Source of the DNA: Hyphomicrobiales bacterium
GTDB lineage: Bacteria > Pseudomonadota > Alphaproteobacteria > Rhizobiales > Beijerinckiaceae
DNA: 64,000 bases
Direction of reading: 5' to 3'
Assembly (NCBI GenBank): GCA_930633525.1
Contig: CAKNFP010000001.1
Coordinates: forward strand, 1,342,001-1,406,000
In this document: positions 29,136 to 38,493 of the stretch, piece by piece
Layout: the number at the start of each line of letters is the position of its first letter
Numbering within the stretch: position 1 is the first letter of the stretch
Translations under genes and position numbers: made by a program
Notes under the pieces: model-generated
Seen by the model: only the letters and a program-made list of their open reading frames with translations
What the model was told of the DNA's origin: nothing
Databases searched by the model: none

Positions 29136-30503
29136 ATGGCGCGCTCTCGCGGGATACAGGTTGCTGTCGCCATCGCCGCCGCAGTGGTTCTGGCGGTTCT
29201 CATCTATGTCTGGGGCGTGCCGCGTCGCGCGACTGAACCGAATGCGCCCGCGCCGGTGGCTTCCGCGCCTGTCGCCCCGCCTTCAACGACGGCGCTCGCG
29301 CCTGCGGGAAGCGCCGCTCCGACGGGGCAAGCGGCCTCGCCTTCCGCGGCTGGCGCTGATGCGCCGCAGCAGGGGCGCGCCGCGCCGGCGCCTGCCTCCG
29401 TGGCCCCAGCTTCCCAAGGGCAAGCCTCCACGTCTTCGCAACCTCCGGCGGCCGCCGCCCCGCTGTCCTTCGATGTGGTGCGTGTCGAGCCTGATGGCTC
29501 ATCGGTTGTCGCCGGGCGTGCACCTCCCGGCTCCAAGGTCGAGCTTCTGCGCAACGGCCAGCCGATCAGCACCGCTATCGCGGATGCGAGCGGGGCTTTC
29601 GCGATGGTGCCGCCCGCGCTGGAACCGGGAACGCACGAGCTTTCGCTGCGCTGCATTGTCGATGGAAAGGCGCTGCAATCCGGCGATACCATCTCGGTCG
29701 TCGTCGCCAATGATCGCAAGACCGCGCCGATGGTCGCGCTGCTGTCACCGAACAAGCCGGCCCAGATCCTCTCGCGTCCGAGCGAGCAGGCTGCCCAGCT
29801 TACGACATCCGAAGGACCCCAGACGAGCACGGCCGCGGCACCGCCATCCCCTGCAGGCTCGCAGGCGCCGGCTCAGCCGGCACCTGGCGCTGCTCCTTCC
29901 ATGGCAGCCGCCGGCGCGTCGCGGAGCAGCGTGGTCGTGGATACGGTCGAGGCCGAGGACGGACGCATGTTCGTCTCCGGCCGCGCAGCGCCATCCGCGA
30001 CGGTCCGACTCTATCTCAATGACAGCTACGTGGCCTCGGCCGTCACCGGTCCGGCGGGGCACCTGTCCTTCACGATCGAGCGCGGGCTGGCCCCGGGCGA
30101 GTATCGCGTCCGGCTGGACGACGTCGAGCCATCGAATGGAGCCGTGAAATCCCGCGCGGAAGTCGCATTCACGATGCCGGTACCTGCGGTCGTCGGCGCG
30201 ATACCGGCACCGGCGGGGCCGATTGCAACTGCTTCCCCTGGGGCAGGCACGCCGGCGGCGCAGCCTGAGCCGGGTGGGACCGCAGCCTCGAATGCCCCGG
30301 CGGGCAGCGCGTCGTCATCGGCCGTCGTCATTCCGCAGGTCAATACGACGACGGTTATGCGTGGCGACAACCTGTGGCGTATCAGCCGGCGCGTCTATGG
30401 GCGCGGCGCGCGCTACACGGTCATCTACGACGCCAATCACAACCAGATTCGCAATCACCACCTGATCTATCCCGGCCAGGTTTTCGTGCTGCCGCGGGGC
30501 TGA
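29136..30503 (+). CDS. LysM domain envelope protein with duplicated beta-domain
   Basis: A 455-residue protein anchored by an N-terminal hydrophobic helix (about residues 8-28). A low-complexity Ala/Pro/Ser segment follows. Two similar beta-sandwich-like units then occur near residues 110-190 and 265-345; both contain the pattern V-x-x-V-E-x-[DE]-x-x-x-x-V-[AS]-G-R-A-x-P and end with LxPGxxxxxL/R. Another low-complexity linker leads to a C-terminal LysM domain (RGDNLWRISRRVYG to GQVFVLP) expected to bind peptidoglycan. It probably spans the periplasm. The ATG at 29136 has AGGGA just upstream; an in-frame ATG at 29082 lacks one. Confidence 0.8.
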   Translation: MARSRGIQVAVAIAAAVVLAVLIYVWGVPRRATEPNAPAPVASAPVAPPSTTALAPAGSAAPTGQAASPSAAGADAPQQGRAAPAPASVAPASQGQASTSSQPPAAAAPLSFDVVRVEPDGSSVVAGRAPPGSKVELLRNGQPISTAIADASGAFAMVPPALEPGTHELSLRCIVDGKALQSGDTISVVVANDRKTAPMVALLSPNKPAQILSRPSEQAAQLTTSEGPQTSTAAAPPSPAGSQAPAQPAPGAAPSMAAAGASRSSVVVDTVEAEDGRMFVSGRAAPSATVRLYLNDSYVASAVTGPAGHLSFTIERGLAPGEYRVRLDDVEPSNGAVKSRAEVAFTMPVPAVVGAIPAPAGPIATASPGAGTPAAQPEPGGTAASNAPAGSASSSAVVIPQVNTTTVMRGDNLWRISRRVYGRGARYTVIYDANHNQIRNHHLIYPGQVFVLPRG

Positions 30504-30620
30504 ACGGCCGAGGGGAGAGGCGGCGCACCGTCCGCTTGACGCGCGCACGTGTGTTCGGGGCTGCACACGTTCCCCTTTGTCCCTATATAGGGGCGGACTT
30601 AAACTTTTGGATTGTCAATC

Positions 30621-32546
30621 ATGTTAGCGCCTACAGCCGGCGGGGCCGATCAGCAGCCCCAGTCGGGCAAACGTGCTTCCTCCGCCTTTGCCACGACAGC
30701 GCAGCGGCTCTGGCCTTATCTCTGGCCGCATGATCGCGCGGATCTGCGGGTCCGCATCTATCTGGCGGTCGGTCTGCTCGTGGTCGCCAAGCTTGTCACC
30801 ATCCTGATGCCCTACAGCTTCAAATGGGCGATCGATGCCTTGACGCTCGATTCAAAGGCTGTCGAGGCGGGTGAAGCGACGTCGCTGTGGGGCAGCGCGA
30901 TCGCCCTGACTGTGCTCTACGGCGTCCTGCGCATCGTGATGGCGGTGCTGACACAGGCGCGCGACGGGCTGTTTGCCTCGGTCGCTATGAATGCGGTGCG
31001 GCGCCTGGCGCTGCAGACCTTCGAGCATATGCACCGGCTGTCACTGCGCTTTCATCTCGAGCGCAAGACCGGCGGCCTGACGCGTGTGCTCGAAAGGGGC
31101 CGCAACGGCATCGAGGAACTCGTTCGGCTGACTGTCCTCCAGCTCCTGCCCACCATCCTGGAATTCGGGCTGGTGGTTGCCATTCTCTGGCTGCAGTTCG
31201 ACTGGCGCTTCGCCGCCGTCGTCGTCGCGATGATCGCCTGCTACCTCTTTTACACCTACAAGGCGACGCAGTGGCGCATCAGCATACGCCGCCGCATGAA
31301 CGACTCCGATTCCGACGCCAATACGAAGGCCATCGACTCGCTGCTCAACTACGAGACGGTGAAATATTTCGGGGCTGAGAAACGCGAGACTGCGCGCTAC
31401 GACGTCTCCATGGAGCGCTACGAGCACGCCAGCACGCAGACCTATACGTCGCTTGCCGTGCTCAACGCCGGGCAGGCCACCATTTTCACCATCGGCCTGA
31501 CGCTCGTGATGGTGATGGCCGCCATCGACGTCAAGCGCGGGCAGGCGACCATCGGCGATTTCGTCATGGTCAACGCCATGCTGATCCAGCTCTACATGCC
31601 GCTCAACTTCATGGGGATGCTGTACCGCGAGATCAAACAGGCGCTGATCGACATTGCGGAAATCTTTGAGATCCTGTCACGCAGCCCCGAGATCCAGGAT
31701 GTGCCCGGCGCACAGCCGCTCGTCATCGGCAAGGGTGAGGTGACGTTCGAGGACGTGCATTTCGCCTATCATCCCGAGCGGCCGATCCTGCAGGGCGTGT
31801 CCTTCAGCATCCCTGCGGGACATACGGTGGCGATCGTCGGCTCGTCGGGCGCGGGCAAATCCACCCTGTCGCGCCTTCTGTTCCGTTTCTATGCACCGTC
31901 GAAAGGTCGCATCCTCATCGATGGACAAAACATCGCGGAGATCCAGCAGACGTCGCTTCGGGCGGCGATCGGCATGGTCCCGCAGGACACGGTGCTGTTC
32001 AATGACAGCGTTGGCTACAATATCCGCTACGGCCGCTGGGACGCGACGGAGGAAGAGGTCATCGCCGCCGCCCGCGACGCGCGGATCGACGGCTTTATCC
32101 GCAGCTTGCCGGAAGGCTACGATACGCCGGTCGGCGAGCGCGGGCTGAAGCTGTCCGGTGGCGAGAAGCAGCGCGTGGCTATCGCCCGCACCATCCTCAA
32201 GGCGCCGCCCATCCTCGTGTTGGATGAAGCGACGTCCGCCTTGGACAGTTTCACCGAGCGCGACATCCAGTCGGCCCTTGAGCGGGTCAGTCGCGGTCGT
32301 GCGACACTCGTCATCGCCCATCGTTTGTCCACCATCGTTGCAGCCGATGAGATCCTGGTGCTGGATCAGGGCCGCATAGTGGAGCGCGGCCGCCATCTCG
32401 ACCTGCTTGCCAGAAACGGCCTCTATGCCGCGCTCTGGAACCAGCAGCGCGAGGCGGAGGAGGCGCGCGAGCGGCTGAAGCGTGTCTCGGACGCCGAGGC
32501 GATGGAAGAGGCGGCCGCCGAAGGCCTGACGGTGCCGCAGGCCTGA
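30621..32546 (+). CDS. Atm1-type ABC transporter, fused permease and ATPase
   Basis: A 641-residue half-transporter: six membrane helices in the first 330 residues, then a nucleotide-binding domain. Walker A is VGSSGAGKST near residue 410, the Q-loop MVPQDTV, the signature LSGGEKQR near residue 513 and Walker B ILVLDEATSALD follow in order, with the H-loop in IAHRLST. Similarity in layout to Atm1/HMT1 exporters (glutathione-conjugate or Fe-S related) comes from the YETVKYFGAE segment in the coupling region. The ATG at 30621 is preferred over an upstream TTG. Confidence 0.9.
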   Translation: MLAPTAGGADQQPQSGKRASSAFATTAQRLWPYLWPHDRADLRVRIYLAVGLLVVAKLVTILMPYSFKWAIDALTLDSKAVEAGEATSLWGSAIALTVLYGVLRIVMAVLTQARDGLFASVAMNAVRRLALQTFEHMHRLSLRFHLERKTGGLTRVLERGRNGIEELVRLTVLQLLPTILEFGLVVAILWLQFDWRFAAVVVAMIACYLFYTYKATQWRISIRRRMNDSDSDANTKAIDSLLNYETVKYFGAEKRETARYDVSMERYEHASTQTYTSLAVLNAGQATIFTIGLTLVMVMAAIDVKRGQATIGDFVMVNAMLIQLYMPLNFMGMLYREIKQALIDIAEIFEILSRSPEIQDVPGAQPLVIGKGEVTFEDVHFAYHPERPILQGVSFSIPAGHTVAIVGSSGAGKSTLSRLLFRFYAPSKGRILIDGQNIAEIQQTSLRAAIGMVPQDTVLFNDSVGYNIRYGRWDATEEEVIAAARDARIDGFIRSLPEGYDTPVGERGLKLSGGEKQRVAIARTILKAPPILVLDEATSALDSFTERDIQSALERVSRGRATLVIAHRLSTIVAADEILVLDQGRIVERGRHLDLLARNGLYAALWNQQREAEEARERLKRVSDAEAMEEAAAEGLTVPQA

Positions 32547-32687
32547 CGGCGTTCCGGCCTCATACGTTTTGGATTGCGCTGGAATGCAGGTTTCGCCTGA
32601 GCGGCGGCATGCTTATTGTGGCGGCGAGGCCGTGAATTGCGGTTTTGCCCGACCAATGTGATAAAGCGCGCGAACTGGAGACATACC

Positions 32688-33386
32688 TTGTCCGTCTACG
32701 ATTCGATCCGCAGCGGGCTCGCGCCCATCCATAAGGAAGGTTATCCCTTCATCGCCATCGCGGCGGTCGCCTCCCTCGTGCTCGGGCATCTCTGGACGCC
32801 CTTCGGCTGGATTGGCGCGTTGATCACGCTCTGGATCTGTTACTTTTTCAGAGATCCGGAGCGCGTCACCCCGGTCACCGAGGGGCTCGTCATCGCGCCG
32901 GCGGATGGGCGTGTCAGCGCCATTGCCACCGTGCTGCCACCGGCCGAGCTCGGCCTTTCCGAAGTACCGATGACGCGTGTCTCGATCTTCATGAACGTCT
33001 TCGACTGCCACGTGAACCGGAGCCCCCTGGACGGACGCATCGAGCGCATCGTCTACACGCCCGGCATCTTCATCAACGCTGATCTCGACAAGGCGAGCGA
33101 GGATAACGAGCGCAACGGCCTCGTGATCTCTCACGGGGACTTGCGCATCGGTGTCGTGCAGATCGCGGGCCTCGTCGCGAGGCGGATCGTGTCCTTCGTG
33201 CGCGAGGGTGAAACGCTGGCGGCGGGCGAACGCTTCGGTCTCATCCGCTTCGGATCCCGCGTCGACGTCTATCTGCCGCAGACAGTCGCGCCGCTTGTCG
33301 GCGTCGGCCAGCGGTCGGTCGCCGGCGAGACAGTCATCGCCGACCTCGGGATCCGTGGCGAGCCGCGCCAGTATCGCCAGAGTTGA
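32688..33386 (+). CDS. psd: phosphatidylserine decarboxylase proenzyme (short form)
   Basis: A 232-residue short-form phosphatidylserine decarboxylase that makes phosphatidylethanolamine at the membrane. After two hydrophobic segments (residues 20-50) come the conserved PADGRVSAI and [12 protein letters not shown] motifs. The self-cleavage site that makes the pyruvoyl group is the Gly-Ser in RFGSRVDVY near residue 190, so the small alpha chain starts at that Ser. The TTG start at 32688 has GGAG seven bases upstream and gives the usual MSVYDSIR-type beginning. pssA follows 46 bases downstream, supplying its substrate. Confidence 0.93.
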   Translation: MSVYDSIRSGLAPIHKEGYPFIAIAAVASLVLGHLWTPFGWIGALITLWICYFFRDPERVTPVTEGLVIAPADGRVSAIATVLPPAELGLSEVPMTRVSIFMNVFDCHVNRSPLDGRIERIVYTPGIFINADLDKASEDNERNGLVISHGDLRIGVVQIAGLVARRIVSFVREGETLAAGERFGLIRFGSRVDVYLPQTVAPLVGVGQRSVAGETVIADLGIRGEPRQYRQS

Positions 33387-33432
33387 ATGCCAGCCCTATC
33401 GCCAGCCAATGCCGGGAGATCCTGGGAAGCCG

Positions 33433-34299
33433 ATGAGTGATCTGTTCCCGCCCTTTGCGCCGGATCCGGACGAGCCAAAGCGTCGGCTGTTCAAGCCGAT
33501 CCCACTGCGTCTGCTCGTCCCCAATCTGATCACGCTGCTTGCGTTGTGCCTGGGGCTGACGGCGATTCGTCTCGCGATCGAGGAGCGGCTGGAGCTCGCG
33601 ATCTTCGCGATCGCGGTCGCGGCCGTGCTCGATGGGTTGGATGGACGCATCGCGCGCCTGCTCAAGGGCACGTCCCGCTTTGGCGCCGAACTCGATTCGC
33701 TGTCGGATTTCGTGAACTTCGGCGTCGCGCCGCCGATGCTTCTCTATGTCTTCATCCTGCACGACATGCGGTCGCTCGGCTGGATCGCGGCACTCGTCTT
33801 CGCCATTGCGGCCGCGTTGAGGCTCGCTCGCTTCAATGTCATGCTCGACGATCCCAATCGCCCGGAATGGCAGAAGCAGTTCTTCGTCGGCATGGCCGCG
33901 CCGGCGGGGGCGGTCACGGTCATGCTGCCGCTCTATCTCAATTTCGTGGGCATTCCTGGTGGCGGACTGCCGGCGCCGGTCGTCGGCGTCTATGTCGTCC
34001 TCATCGCCTTCCTGATGGTCAGCCGGATCCCGACCTTTTCCGGCAAGACGTTTGGGAGCCGTGTGCCGCGTGAGTTGGTGCTGCCGCTCTTTGTCCTGGT
34101 GGTCCTGTTCGCCGCCCTGTTCGTCAGCTTCACCTTCGAGGTGCTGGCGGTCTGCACGCTGGTCTATCTCGGCGCATTGCCCTTCGGCGTCATGCGCTAT
34201 CGGGCGCTTGAGAAAGCGGACAAGCTTGAGAAATCAGCGGTGCGTGCCGGTGGCGTGAAAACGCCGTCGGCCGCTGATGATTCACCGCCCCCTATGTGA
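33433..34299 (+). CDS. pssA: CDP-diacylglycerol--serine O-phosphatidyltransferase
   Basis: A 288-residue integral membrane enzyme that makes phosphatidylserine from CDP-diacylglycerol and serine. The CDP-alcohol phosphotransferase signature (DG, AR, then G and two D-containing turns) runs from DGLDGRIAR to LDSLSDFVNFG near residues 65-92 with all aspartates in place. About eight hydrophobic helices follow. Two starts are possible: 33433, with GGGAAG close upstream, or 33409, adding eight residues. It is co-directional with psd, forming a phosphatidylethanolamine operon. Confidence 0.92.
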   Translation: MSDLFPPFAPDPDEPKRRLFKPIPLRLLVPNLITLLALCLGLTAIRLAIEERLELAIFAIAVAAVLDGLDGRIARLLKGTSRFGAELDSLSDFVNFGVAPPMLLYVFILHDMRSLGWIAALVFAIAAALRLARFNVMLDDPNRPEWQKQFFVGMAAPAGAVTVMLPLYLNFVGIPGGGLPAPVVGVYVVLIAFLMVSRIPTFSGKTFGSRVPRELVLPLFVLVVLFAALFVSFTFEVLAVCTLVYLGALPFGVMRYRALEKADKLEKSAVRAGGVKTPSAADDSPPPM

Positions 34300-34391
34300 T
34301 CGGACGGCCCCAGTCGGTGAGATTTGAGCGGCTCACAAGCGGCGACGGTTGCATTCGCCGCCGGGGCGGTCCACTGAAAGATGATGTTGAG

Positions 34392-34420
34392 CTGACAAAT
34401 ATGTCGATTCGCGTTGAAAT
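34392..34420 (+). promoter_or_regulatory. candidate infA promoter
   Basis: CTGACA (34392-34397) is separated by 17 bases from TGAAAT (34415-34420), about 100 bases before the infA start. The -35 is a five-of-six match and the -10 four-of-six; this is the best candidate in the 220-base gap but unproven. Confidence 0.35.
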
Positions 34421-34522
34421 CGGCTATACCTCTGCGCTCAGCATCCCAGGTTCACAATATGTCGCGTATCGAGTAGGGTCCGCGCCGTCCCATTGTGACC
34501 AAAAGTGACCGCAAGGAATCGA

Positions 34523-34741
34523 ATGTCGAAAGAAGAGCTCCTCGAGTTCCCGGGAGTTGTGACGGAACTGCTCCCCAATGCGATGTTTCGCGTCAAACTC
34601 GAGAACGACCATGAGATCGTGGCGCATACCGCCGGCAAGATGCGCAAGAACCGCATCCGCGTCCTGACGGGCGATCGCGTTCTCGTTGAGATGACGCCCT
34701 ATGATCTGACCAAGGGCCGGATCACCTATCGTTTCAAATAG
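34523..34741 (+). CDS. infA: translation initiation factor IF-1
   Basis: A 72-residue protein, exactly the family length, consisting of one S1-like OB fold. The conserved blocks are present: [17 protein letters not shown], the [12 protein letters not shown] core and the [18 protein letters not shown] terminus. It assists IF-2 and IF-3 at the ribosomal A site. The ATG at 34523 has AAGGAA five to six bases upstream. The Maf gene follows after 44 bases, an arrangement frequent in Hyphomicrobiales. Confidence 0.97.
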   Translation: MSKEELLEFPGVVTELLPNAMFRVKLENDHEIVAHTAGKMRKNRIRVLTGDRVLVEMTPYDLTKGRITYRFK

Positions 34742-34785
34742 TTCATTGCCTGACTTCAGCGCATTCGGCCCGGGAGAGCTTCGCC

Positions 34786-35439
34786 TTGGTTTCCACCCTC
34801 GACGCATCCTTGTCGGCGAGTTGGCGTCCTAAGCTCGTATTGGCCTCTGCTTCGCCGCGCAGGCTGGCTCTTTTGCAGCAGGTCGGCGTCGAGCCGGACG
34901 CGCTGATGCCTGCCGACGTGGATGAGACGCCGCTGCGTGGCGAGAAGCCGCGCGACGTCGCTCGCCGTCTGGCGCGCGACAAGGCCGAGGCAACACGCCG
35001 GATGGCCGAGCGGCAGCAGGAGCTTGCGAGCGCCTTCATTCTCGCGGCCGACACGGTCGTCGCCGTTGGCCGGCGTATCCTTCCCAAGGCCGAAACCGTC
35101 GAGGAAGCCGCCCAGTGCCTGCGCATGGTGTCGGGGCGGGGGCATCGCGTCTATTCCGCCGTGCATCTCATCACGCCGCAGGGCAAGAACCGCCAGCGGA
35201 TCGTGGAAACGCGGGTGCGCTTCAAGAACCTGTCGCAGGACGAGATGGAGAGCTATCTCGCCTCCGGAGAATGGCGCGGCAAGGCGGGCGGCTATGCTAT
35301 CCAGGGGCTTGCCGGCGCCTTCGCCGTTAAGCTCGTGGGCTCCTACACGGCCGTGGTCGGCCTGCCACTTTACGAGAGCGTCAACCTGCTGGCTGGCGAG
35401 GGATACCCCGTCCGTCTCTCCTGGCTGAACGCGGCTTAA
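34786..35439 (+). CDS. maf: Maf-like nucleoside triphosphate pyrophosphatase
   Basis: A 217-residue Maf protein, expected to hydrolyse non-canonical or excess nucleoside triphosphates. The N-terminal [16 protein letters not shown] binds the triphosphate, the metal-binding AADTVVAVG follows near residue 86, and the Lys/Gln residues of KAGGYAIQG lie near residue 170. The reading begins with TTG at 34786, supported by GGGAGAG about seven bases upstream. It ends four bases before yacG, which suggests coupling. Confidence 0.9.
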   Translation: MVSTLDASLSASWRPKLVLASASPRRLALLQQVGVEPDALMPADVDETPLRGEKPRDVARRLARDKAEATRRMAERQQELASAFILAADTVVAVGRRILPKAETVEEAAQCLRMVSGRGHRVYSAVHLITPQGKNRQRIVETRVRFKNLSQDEMESYLASGEWRGKAGGYAIQGLAGAFAVKLVGSYTAVVGLPLYESVNLLAGEGYPVRLSWLNAA

Positions 35440-35443
35440 GGCA

Positions 35444-35689
35444 ATGGTGCCGATCGCTCACAACGACAATGCAAGTGGCCCGGATCAGCTTGGCGGTGGC
35501 GGGGCTGACGACAGCAAGCCTTGCCCCATTTGCCGGAAAGCATCGACTTTGCGGTGGCGGCCGTTCTGCTCCAAGCGCTGCGCCGATATCGACCTCAACC
35601 GCTGGCTGTCCGGCGGCTATGTGATCCCCGCGCGGGATGATGACCCCCTCGACGATGAGGGCGACGAAGGCCCGGCGACTGGGCGTTGA
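35444..35689 (+). CDS. yacG: DNA gyrase inhibitor YacG
   Basis: An 81-residue zinc-finger protein with the YacG ligand set CPIC near residue 27 and FCSKRC near residue 41, followed by [13 protein letters not shown], the family hallmark. In Escherichia coli YacG binds GyrB and inhibits gyrase. The acidic C-terminal tail is normal for the family. It starts four bases after maf, so both are probably expressed together with infA. Confidence 0.92.
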   Translation: MVPIAHNDNASGPDQLGGGGADDSKPCPICRKASTLRWRPFCSKRCADIDLNRWLSGGYVIPARDDDPLDDEGDEGPATGR

Positions 35690-35704
35690 TCTCCGATATG
35701 CGCC

Positions 35705-36046
35705 TCAAGAGCTGATATAGCGGGGCACCTTCCTCAGCAGCAGTTCGACCAGAACCGGGTCCATGAAGTCGTAGTTGTCCGGGATGTCGAGGCTCGCCAC
35801 GCGCTTTCCCTTCAGATGCTTGCCAAATCGTGCGGTCAGCTGGGCTTTATGCGCCCGCTCCATGACCAGAATCGTATCGGCACATTCAATATGCTCCGGC
35901 GATAGTCTTTCCTCCGCATCCGGGCTGAGGCCCGCCGAGGCTGTCTCGAGGCTCGGCTTCCCAGCACTGGGCCATGCGGCGAAGATCTGCTCCGCGGTGG
36001 GGCTGCGGAGCCTGTTGCGCCGGCAGACGAAGAGCACGCGCTTCAT
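35705..36046 (-). CDS. small low-molecular-weight protein tyrosine phosphatase-like protein
   Basis: A 113-residue protein of the short LMW-PTP-like type. The phosphate-binding loop is CRRNRLRS near residues 8-15, fitting the C-x5-R-S/T signature, and the general-acid region is replaced by the family's DIPDNYDFMDP. These short proteins are common in bacteria but their substrates are unknown. The ATG at 36046 begins directly at the beta-strand leading to the loop. It is convergent with yacG and divergent from the ArsC-like gene. Confidence 0.8.
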   Translation of the reverse strand: MKRVLFVCRRNRLRSPTAEQIFAAWPSAGKPSLETASAGLSPDAEERLSPEHIECADTILVMERAHKAQLTARFGKHLKGKRVASLDIPDNYDFMDPVLVELLLRKVPRYISS

Positions 36047-36148
36047 ATTGATCCTGTCAAGGAAATAAGGCCGTCGATAGGCAGGCGTAAGCTTGGCTGA
36101 TATAGACACTGGACCTTCGGGATGGAATGCCCTTCGGAACGGAATGCT

Positions 36149-36502
36149 ATGGCCAAACCCCTTTCAATCTACGGTATCAAGAACTGCGACACGATGAAGA
36201 AGGCGCGTTCCTGGCTCGACGATCACGGGATCGCTTATACCTTCCACGACTACAAGGCCGATGGCATCGACTCGGCGCATCTTAAGGCCTGGATCAAGGC
36301 CGTTGGCTGGGAAAAGCTCCTCAACCGTGCGGGCACGACATTCCGCAAGCTGCCTGAGGGTGAACGCGCGGATCTGACCGAGGAAAAGGCTATGGCGCTG
36401 ATGCTCTCTCAGCCGTCGATGATCAAGCGTCCTGTGGTGACAGTCGGCGGAAGCCTGCTCGTCGGGTTCAAGCCCGAGGAGTATGAGAAGGCACTCCTGT
36501 AA
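36149..36502 (+). CDS. ArsC/Spx family thioredoxin-fold reductase
   Basis: A 117-residue thioredoxin-fold protein. The N-terminal YGIKNCDTMKKARSWL carries the single catalytic Cys of the ArsC/YffB type, and the C-terminal KRPVVTVGG with its cis-Pro is typical. YffB relatives interact with glutathione, whereas ArsC reduces arsenate; the missing second and third ArsC cysteines favour the YffB-like group. It stands alone, so an arsenic-resistance role has no support from the context. Confidence 0.85.
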   Translation: MAKPLSIYGIKNCDTMKKARSWLDDHGIAYTFHDYKADGIDSAHLKAWIKAVGWEKLLNRAGTTFRKLPEGERADLTEEKAMALMLSQPSMIKRPVVTVGGSLLVGFKPEEYEKALL

Positions 36503-36610
36503 AGCGGCTTCCATCGTCTCTGCCAAGCGTGACGATGATGCGTGCCCGACGCGCGAGCGGTTTACGAAGACTGCAGCAGCTCCATGCGGCACCGCGGCAG
36601 GCCGGGTCTC

Positions 36611-37012
36611 TCACGGTTTCGGTGCCACGACATTGATGTTGACACCAAAAATGTTCACGCGGTCCCCGGATGTGACCGTATAGCTCGCGCTATCCGTAGC
36701 CCCCACCTTGGCGGGTGCCTGATAGAGAACGATGCGGGCGGGATACTCCTTGCCCGCGCAGTTGCCATTGCGCACGCGTACCTTCGCGTCGCGGACTGCC
36801 AGGGTGCCGGCGGATGGGATCTTGTCCACGCGGATATCGACGAGCGGCTTGGGGCTACAATCCGCAAAGGCGCCGGAATGGACGGACAACTGGCTGGTCT
36901 TGCCGGCCGGCACGTCGATCGTCCGCAACGTCTGGTCCTGGGCGGCGGCTGGCGTGAAGGCTGATACACCGAGGCAAAGGGCGCTAGACAAGACCGGTAT
37001 GCAAATCTTCAT
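36611..37012 (-). CDS. secreted hypothetical protein
   Basis: A 133-residue protein with a signal peptide (residues 4-24, cleavage after AAA) and a short beta-rich mature domain that has two cysteines (CSPKP and GNCAGKEYP) likely to form a disulfide. It resembles small periplasmic or surface proteins of Hyphomicrobiales, but I do not know the family. It is divergent from the glycerophosphodiesterase gene across 127 bases. Confidence 0.65.
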   Translation of the reverse strand: MKICIPVLSSALCLGVSAFTPAAAQDQTLRTIDVPAGKTSQLSVHSGAFADCSPKPLVDIRVDKIPSAGTLAVRDAKVRVRNGNCAGKEYPARIVLYQAPAKVGATDSASYTVTSGDRVNIFGVNINVVAPKP

Positions 37013-37139
37013 GGCGATACCTCCCGCTGTGATCATAGCAAGTCTTGCGATTTCCGACAGGCGACCATGGCGGAAGAGGCGTTATCGCGCCGTCATATCC
37101 GCTGCCTAGGGTGCGCGAACGTCCCGGAGGATCCAGTCC

Positions 37140-38297
37140 ATGCTGCGCCTGTCACTGTTCGCCGCCACCGCCATCGTTACCGCCTTCGCGTCCCCCGCGC
37201 CATCCTTCGCGCAGGGCGCAACCCCAACGGCCACCGCCACTGTGATCGCGCATCGCGGCGCGAGTGGCTATCGCCCGGATCACACCATCGAAGGCTACAA
37301 GCTTGCGATCGAGCAGGGCGCGGACTTCATCGAGCCGGACGTTGTGTCGACCAAGGACGGCGTGCTCGTCGTCCGCCATGAACCTATGCTCTCGGGCACC
37401 ACAGACGTCGCCGATCGTCCGGAATTCGCGGACCGCAAGACCACGAAGAAGCTCGACGGCGTGGACGTCACGGACTGGTTCGCCGGCGATTTCACCCTGG
37501 CCGAGATCAAAACGCTGTTCGCGAAGCAGCCGATGGCCGGTCGCGACACGAGCTTCAACGGCAAATTCCGCATTCCCACCCTGCAGGAGGTCATCGACCT
37601 CGCCAAGGCGGAGAGCACCCGCGTCGGGCGGCCGATCGGCATCGCGCCGGAAACCAAGCATCCGACCTTCCACCAGCAGGCTGGCATTCCTCTGGAGGAC
37701 AAGCTTGTCGCCATGCTGGCCGCCGCGGGCTGGACGGCGAAAGACGCACCCGTCGTTATCCAGAGTTTCGAGGTTGGCAATCTCAAATATCTGCGTGGCA
37801 AGACCAATGTTCGTCTCGCCCAGCTCATCGATGCCGATGATGTCGGCCCGGATGGCGAGATCATCCTCGCCGTTCCGCTGGCGCAGCCCTATGATTTCGT
37901 CGTCGCGGGGGACAAGCGCACCTTCAAGGACCTGGTCACCCTGGAAGGGCTGAAGGAAATCGCCACCTACGCCGACATCGTCGCGCCCTGGAAGCCTTAC
38001 ATTCTCTCAGCGAAATATTCGGATGCGAATGGAGACGGCAAGCCGGACGATCTCAACGGCGATGGCAAGCTGGACTGGGCCGACCGCACGCTTCTGGCGC
38101 CGACCGACGTCGTGAAGAACGCTCATGCCCAGGGCCTCAAGGTCTTCACCTGGACGTTCCGCGCAGAGCCGCGCAACCTCGCCTCGAACTTCAAGGGCGA
38201 TCCCGTCGCTGAAATCCGCGCCTATATCGATCTCGGTGTCGATGGCGTGTTCAGCGACTTCCCGGATGTGGCGGTGAAAGCGGCGCGCGGTCAGTAG
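37140..38297 (+). CDS. glpQ: periplasmic glycerophosphodiester phosphodiesterase
   Basis: A 385-residue GlpQ-type enzyme with a signal peptide (residues 3-22, FAQG). It would hydrolyse glycerophosphodiesters to glycerol 3-phosphate and alcohol. Catalytic features of the GDPD fold are visible: IAHRGASGYRPDHT near residue 38 (first His and Arg), EPDVVSTKDG with metal-binding Glu and Asp, and VRHEP near residue 81 (second His). An EF-hand-like loop, DANGDGKPDDLNGDGK near residue 296, suggests calcium binding. A hairpin terminator follows. Confidence 0.9.
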   Translation: MLRLSLFAATAIVTAFASPAPSFAQGATPTATATVIAHRGASGYRPDHTIEGYKLAIEQGADFIEPDVVSTKDGVLVVRHEPMLSGTTDVADRPEFADRKTTKKLDGVDVTDWFAGDFTLAEIKTLFAKQPMAGRDTSFNGKFRIPTLQEVIDLAKAESTRVGRPIGIAPETKHPTFHQQAGIPLEDKLVAMLAAAGWTAKDAPVVIQSFEVGNLKYLRGKTNVRLAQLIDADDVGPDGEIILAVPLAQPYDFVVAGDKRTFKDLVTLEGLKEIATYADIVAPWKPYILSAKYSDANGDGKPDDLNGDGKLDWADRTLLAPTDVVKNAHAQGLKVFTWTFRAEPRNLASNFKGDPVAEIRAYIDLGVDGVFSDFPDVAVKAARGQ

Positions 38298-38329
38298 CCC
38301 TTCCCACCCCCGTTCTCACCCGTGTTTCG

Positions 38330-38366
38330 GCCGGCCACGCGCCTGAGCGCGGCCGGCGTTTTGTTG
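38330..38366 (+). terminator. intrinsic terminator after glpQ
   Basis: GCCGGCC-CGCG (38330-38341) pairs with CGCG-GCCGGC (38348-38357), one or two bases bulged, followed by GTTTTGTTG. It lies 33 bases past the stop codon. Confidence 0.65.
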
Positions 38367-38493
38367 TCTTGGCACTGATCGATGCGGCCCTTCGAACCTC
38401 CGGCATGGGGCCACGCGCTCCTTTCGCCGTGGGGTAGGCGGTGCAGCAACCGTCTGGTAGTATTTTTTATTACCATCGGGGTTGGAGGCGAAC

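Noticed and set aside
36149..36502. Arsenate resistance gene
   Set aside because: Single-cysteine YffB-like pattern and no ars genes in the neighbourhood.
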